Assembly: GCF_051379705.1 (NCBI RefSeq)
Contig: NZ_CP179868.1
Coordinates: forward strand, 1,798,001 to 1,862,000
From: Ekhidna sp051379705
Lineage (GTDB): Bacteria > Bacteroidota > Bacteroidia > Cytophagales > Cyclobacteriaceae
Direction: 5' to 3'
DNA: 64,000 nucleotides
The translations under genes were made by a program, and so were the position numbers. Shown in pieces: positions 61,962 through 64,000 of this stretch; position 1 is the first letter of the stretch, and the number at the start of each line of letters is the position of its first letter. The notes under the pieces were generated by a model, which was given only the letters and a program-made list of their open reading frames with translations, was not told where the DNA came from and made no database searches.

Positions 61962-63413
61962 TTATGCCGTTTTTTTAAACAGCAAATAGGCTGTGAAACC
62001 CAATGTTAAGGCAATAAAGATATTAACTATGATGGTAATCCAGCTATTCCCATCAATGGGTTTAAGCCCATTGTCTGCATCTGCTATCTGATCGTAAAAA
62101 TCACCTAAGTCATTAGAGGCTATCGACAAGTTCTTTCTGCTTTCACCGGTCACGGAAAGCACATAATCAGACTTTAATGTATCATAGGTCTCCGTATCCG
62201 GATTGAAAAAAATCCACGAAAAGAAATCCGACATTTTATATTCACCCGGCTCATTCGGAATGGCATAAAAATCATATGCTTTTACACCTCTCACTTTGCC
62301 ACTGGCTCTATTTATTTGCTGGGTCACATTTGGCGCATAAAAATCGAAATCGCTATCAGCTTCAGGCTTTGGTGGCTCAATCGCGGTGACATTACCTTCT
62401 CCAGCGATGTTAAACTTGTAGGTGAAGCTCTGACCGGTTTGCAATTCATTAGAGCTCAATTCCTCATTCAAACGATACTTGCCTACTGCTACCTGATCTC
62501 TAAGCGGATGTTGAGGTAACTCTTTTACTTTGACTGTTTTTTTCTTAGAATAAAATGTCTCAAAATCCTCTTGCCTGTTTCTACCAAAAAAAGATGGGTT
62601 CTTGGCGATTTTATACTTAATCATTTTTAACCCAATGGAAGGGAACTCGATATCCTGCTGAGTCAAGGGATAGTAGGCTGTTTGGTAGATCTTATATCTC
62701 GTATAGTTTCTGCCACCGATGGCAACCGGATCACCAGATATTTGGTCAATGCTAAAGTTTTCTTCCCAGCAGCTAGGTGGCTTCACAGTTTTCACAATCT
62801 CCGTGATTTGATTTGCTAAGTCGTAGAATCTCATTTCGGCTCGATTAGATTCTGCCACATAAAATGCCAACGTTGCTGTGAATCCTTCACCTACATACAC
62901 TTCGTCTTTATCAAGCGTAAGTGCTACAAATGCATCAGCTTTGATGTCTACAAACTCATCAGTCTCAGATCTTCTTCCAAAAAATTCCGAAAATGGATCG
63001 CGTGTGGAATGTCCGGGTCTGCCCTGACGCTGCACTGCATCTCCAACAACAATTTGCGTTCCTTCAGATTTTACTTCCTTACCATTTATGGTTATAAAGA
63101 ATGGCTCCAGAAGGAATGTGCCTTTTTCTGTAGCCTGATAGTTTTGTGTTAAGCTTTGGGTAGACGACATTTTGCCATTGACATAATTGGTTGTTGTAGA
63201 AGATGAGGTTCCACGCTTAATAAAACCTTCAATGGATGGAAAATCACTGTATTGCTTCAACCGGTCATTTTCTACCTGAATGGTGACGGTAAAATATTGA
63301 TTGATCCCAATCTCATTCTCTCCAATTTTGACTGCCACGTCCTGAGAAAAAATATTTGTTGCAGATATTAAGATGACAGCACAACCTATCCAAAACTTGT
63401 TCGTTAATTTCAT
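61962..63413 (-). CDS. batD: BatD-family protein
   Basis: The 483-residue product starts at ATG 63413 with a signal peptide (MKLTNKFWIGCAVILIS... FSQ). Several immunoglobulin-like beta domains make up the periplasmic part, and one C-terminal membrane helix (about 455-480) follows. BatD belongs to the Bacteroides aerotolerance family, but batA/B/C are not adjacent here, which is unusual. It is co-directional with aroC, 3 nt downstream. A near-consensus -7 (TACATTTC on minus) is at 63440-63447. Confidence 0.85.
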   Translation of the reverse strand: MKLTNKFWIGCAVILISATNIFSQDVAVKIGENEIGINQYFTVTIQVENDRLKQYSDFPSIEGFIKRGTSSSTTTNYVNGKMSSTQSLTQNYQATEKGTFLLEPFFITINGKEVKSEGTQIVVGDAVQRQGRPGHSTRDPFSEFFGRRSETDEFVDIKADAFVALTLDKDEVYVGEGFTATLAFYVAESNRAEMRFYDLANQITEIVKTVKPPSCWEENFSIDQISGDPVAIGGRNYTRYKIYQTAYYPLTQQDIEFPSIGLKMIKYKIAKNPSFFGRNRQEDFETFYSKKKTVKVKELPQHPLRDQVAVGKYRLNEELSSNELQTGQSFTYKFNIAGEGNVTAIEPPKPEADSDFDFYAPNVTQQINRASGKVRGVKAYDFYAIPNEPGEYKMSDFFSWIFFNPDTETYDTLKSDYVLSVTGESRKNLSIASNDLGDFYDQIADADNGLKPIDGNSWITIIVNIFIALTLGFTAYLLFKKTA

Positions 63414-63575
63414 GTGTATTGTAATTTCAATGCATCTTTGAAATGTAATCAGCTTGAGCTGGTTCACTTCATTGCAGCCGCAATTTTTTTACTCAAACTA
63501 AATGTTATAATTAATCATTCGCTAAATCCAAACGCCAAATTTAAGGTGTGGGTTTGGTCATTAACAATTATTCAC

Positions 63576-63758
63576 ATGCTAGAGTACTTCAAAACTATTT
63601 TATCGAAAGTAAGCTTTGATAAGCGGCTTTTCGAGAAGGAACTTAGAAAAGCAATCAAAGCGCTAATCCCGGATGAAGTGTATGAATTGAAGGAATGGTG
63701 CTACGCCAAGTTTGGTACTAAATATGAGCCCATTCTTATATCTTGCTTCACTGAATAA
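63576..63758 (+). CDS. Small conserved protein of unknown function
   Basis: The 60-residue product starts at ATG 63576: MLEYFKTILSKVSFDKRLFEKELRKAI in part. A longer frame to 63414 is AT-rich and less likely. It is basic and helical with the pattern LVP/LIP-DE-x-x-ELKEWCY-x-x-FG, which I recall in short Bacteroidota proteins of no known role. It ends at a strong terminator. Confidence 0.65.
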   Translation: MLEYFKTILSKVSFDKRLFEKELRKAIKALIPDEVYELKEWCYAKFGTKYEPILISCFTE

Positions 63759-63762
63759 ATAA

Positions 63763-63797
63763 AAAGCCCCGATGTATCAACATCGGGGCTTTCTTTT
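63763..63797. terminator. Terminator at the end of the small gene, also facing the minus-strand gene
   Basis: AAAGCCCCGATGT (63763-63775) pairs with ACATCGGGGCTTT (63780-63792), loop ATCA. A- and T-runs flank it, so it may be bidirectional. Confidence 0.9.
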
Positions 63798-63814
63798 TGT
63801 ACTTCGCTTCTAAT

Positions 63815-64000
63815 TTATTTCTTATTCTGAAATTTTTTGAGAATTTGCTCCATATGCTTTCCTGCTGCTTCTCTGCCGCCTAAACCATAAGAAAGAGCAA
63901 CAGCCACAGCAATCGCACCAAGGGTAAGACCGAAAGCAAGCTCTACTATACTATTTGCAATTCCCATAGTGCGTAAGGCTATTGCCAAGAAAAGTCCTAC
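63815..64000 (-). CDS. TM-helix (mechanosensitive-channel-like) membrane protein, C-terminal end (partial)
   Basis: The frame runs from the window edge to TAA at 63815 and gives the last 61 residues. It contains a hydrophobic helix followed by AVALSYGLGGREAAGKHMEQILKKF, the signature end of the conserved TM_helix repeat found in MscS-related proteins. The N-terminal part lies outside the window, so gating or channel function is inferred only from the family. Confidence 0.7.
   Translation of the reverse strand, partial: VGLFLAIALRTMGIANSIVELAFGLTLGAIAVAVALSYGLGGREAAGKHMEQILKKFQNKK

Noticed and set aside
63414..63575. N-terminal extension of the 60-residue protein
   Set aside because: The extension is AT-rich, has no typical start context and crosses the promoter region of batD; the ATG at 63576 gives the family-like N-terminus.

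Overview
The window is about 64 kb of AT-rich, densely coding chromosome from a member of the Bacteroidota, most likely a marine Cytophagales-type bacterium. The evidence is a fused SecDF, a short RpoD-type sigma factor of the Bacteroidota kind, a BatD protein, YceI and CarboxypepD_reg-like proteins, several lipoproteins, and promoters of the Bacteroidota type (TAnnTTTG at -7, with a TTG at -33 before the tRNA). The species cannot be named from sequence alone. No insertion sequence, CRISPR array, integrase or clear prophage was seen, so this looks like ordinary chromosomal backbone with a few accessory clusters.

Layout. 1-4.7 kb: a TPR signalling protein cut by the window edge, a candidate small RNA region, an exported DUF6702-like protein and a Calx-beta/YHYH lipoprotein, then a Crp/Fnr-like regulator. 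4.8-9.7 kb: DinB-like protein, formate-tetrahydrofolate ligase, two YceI proteins and an outer-membrane porin. 10-12.5 kb: ALDH7-type dehydrogenase and an EF-hand protein. 12.5-16.3 kb: a type III polyketide synthase, a methyltransferase, a UbiA prenyltransferase and an FAD oxidoreductase, probably a phenolic-lipid or quinone-like biosynthetic locus. 16.4-18.8 kb: HtrA/DegP protease, Hsp20 and tRNA-Asn. 19.1-24.3 kb: a tightly packed operon of sodium symporter, GNAT acetyltransferase, M20 amidohydrolase, alanine racemase and a second fold-III racemase, which looks like an amino-acid scavenging and racemisation unit. 24.4-26.8 kb: a divergent RpoD paralogue with a structured leader, a fatty acid desaturase and a cold-shock protein.

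27.3-33.4 kb: two coiled-coil membrane proteins, a single-domain response regulator, a histidine kinase whose phospho-acceptor histidine is replaced by Asp, a GAF protein that keeps the histidine but has no ATPase domain, a VOC protein and PruA. The two kinase-like proteins are complementary and are the most unusual find. 33.5-37.4 kb: YjjG nucleotidase, ArsR-type regulator, a CarboxypepD_reg-like protein, an M19 dipeptidase lipoprotein and a zinc-ribbon membrane protein. 37.5-42.9 kb: kynurenine-pathway genes (aldehyde dehydrogenase and SDR diverging from haaO-kynU-kmo). 43-48 kb: TerB-like protein, MltF, Dxs, ScpA, Ndk. 48.4-55.4 kb: a long plus-strand run nrnA - two FKBP lipoproteins - rdgB - udk-like kinase - small membrane protein - secDF. 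55.6-64 kb: a membrane-anchored unknown, acylphosphatase, YCII-like lipoprotein, NfuA/NifU-type protein, two tiny membrane-peptide ORFs, two tandem dicarboxylate/amino acid symporters, chorismate synthase, BatD, a small conserved protein and the end of a TM-helix (mechanosensitive-channel-like) protein.

Gene packing is extreme: many 1-8 bp overlaps, four convergent pairs that share a CTAA at their stop codons, and several TTG or GTG starts, some sitting directly behind a -7 promoter element.
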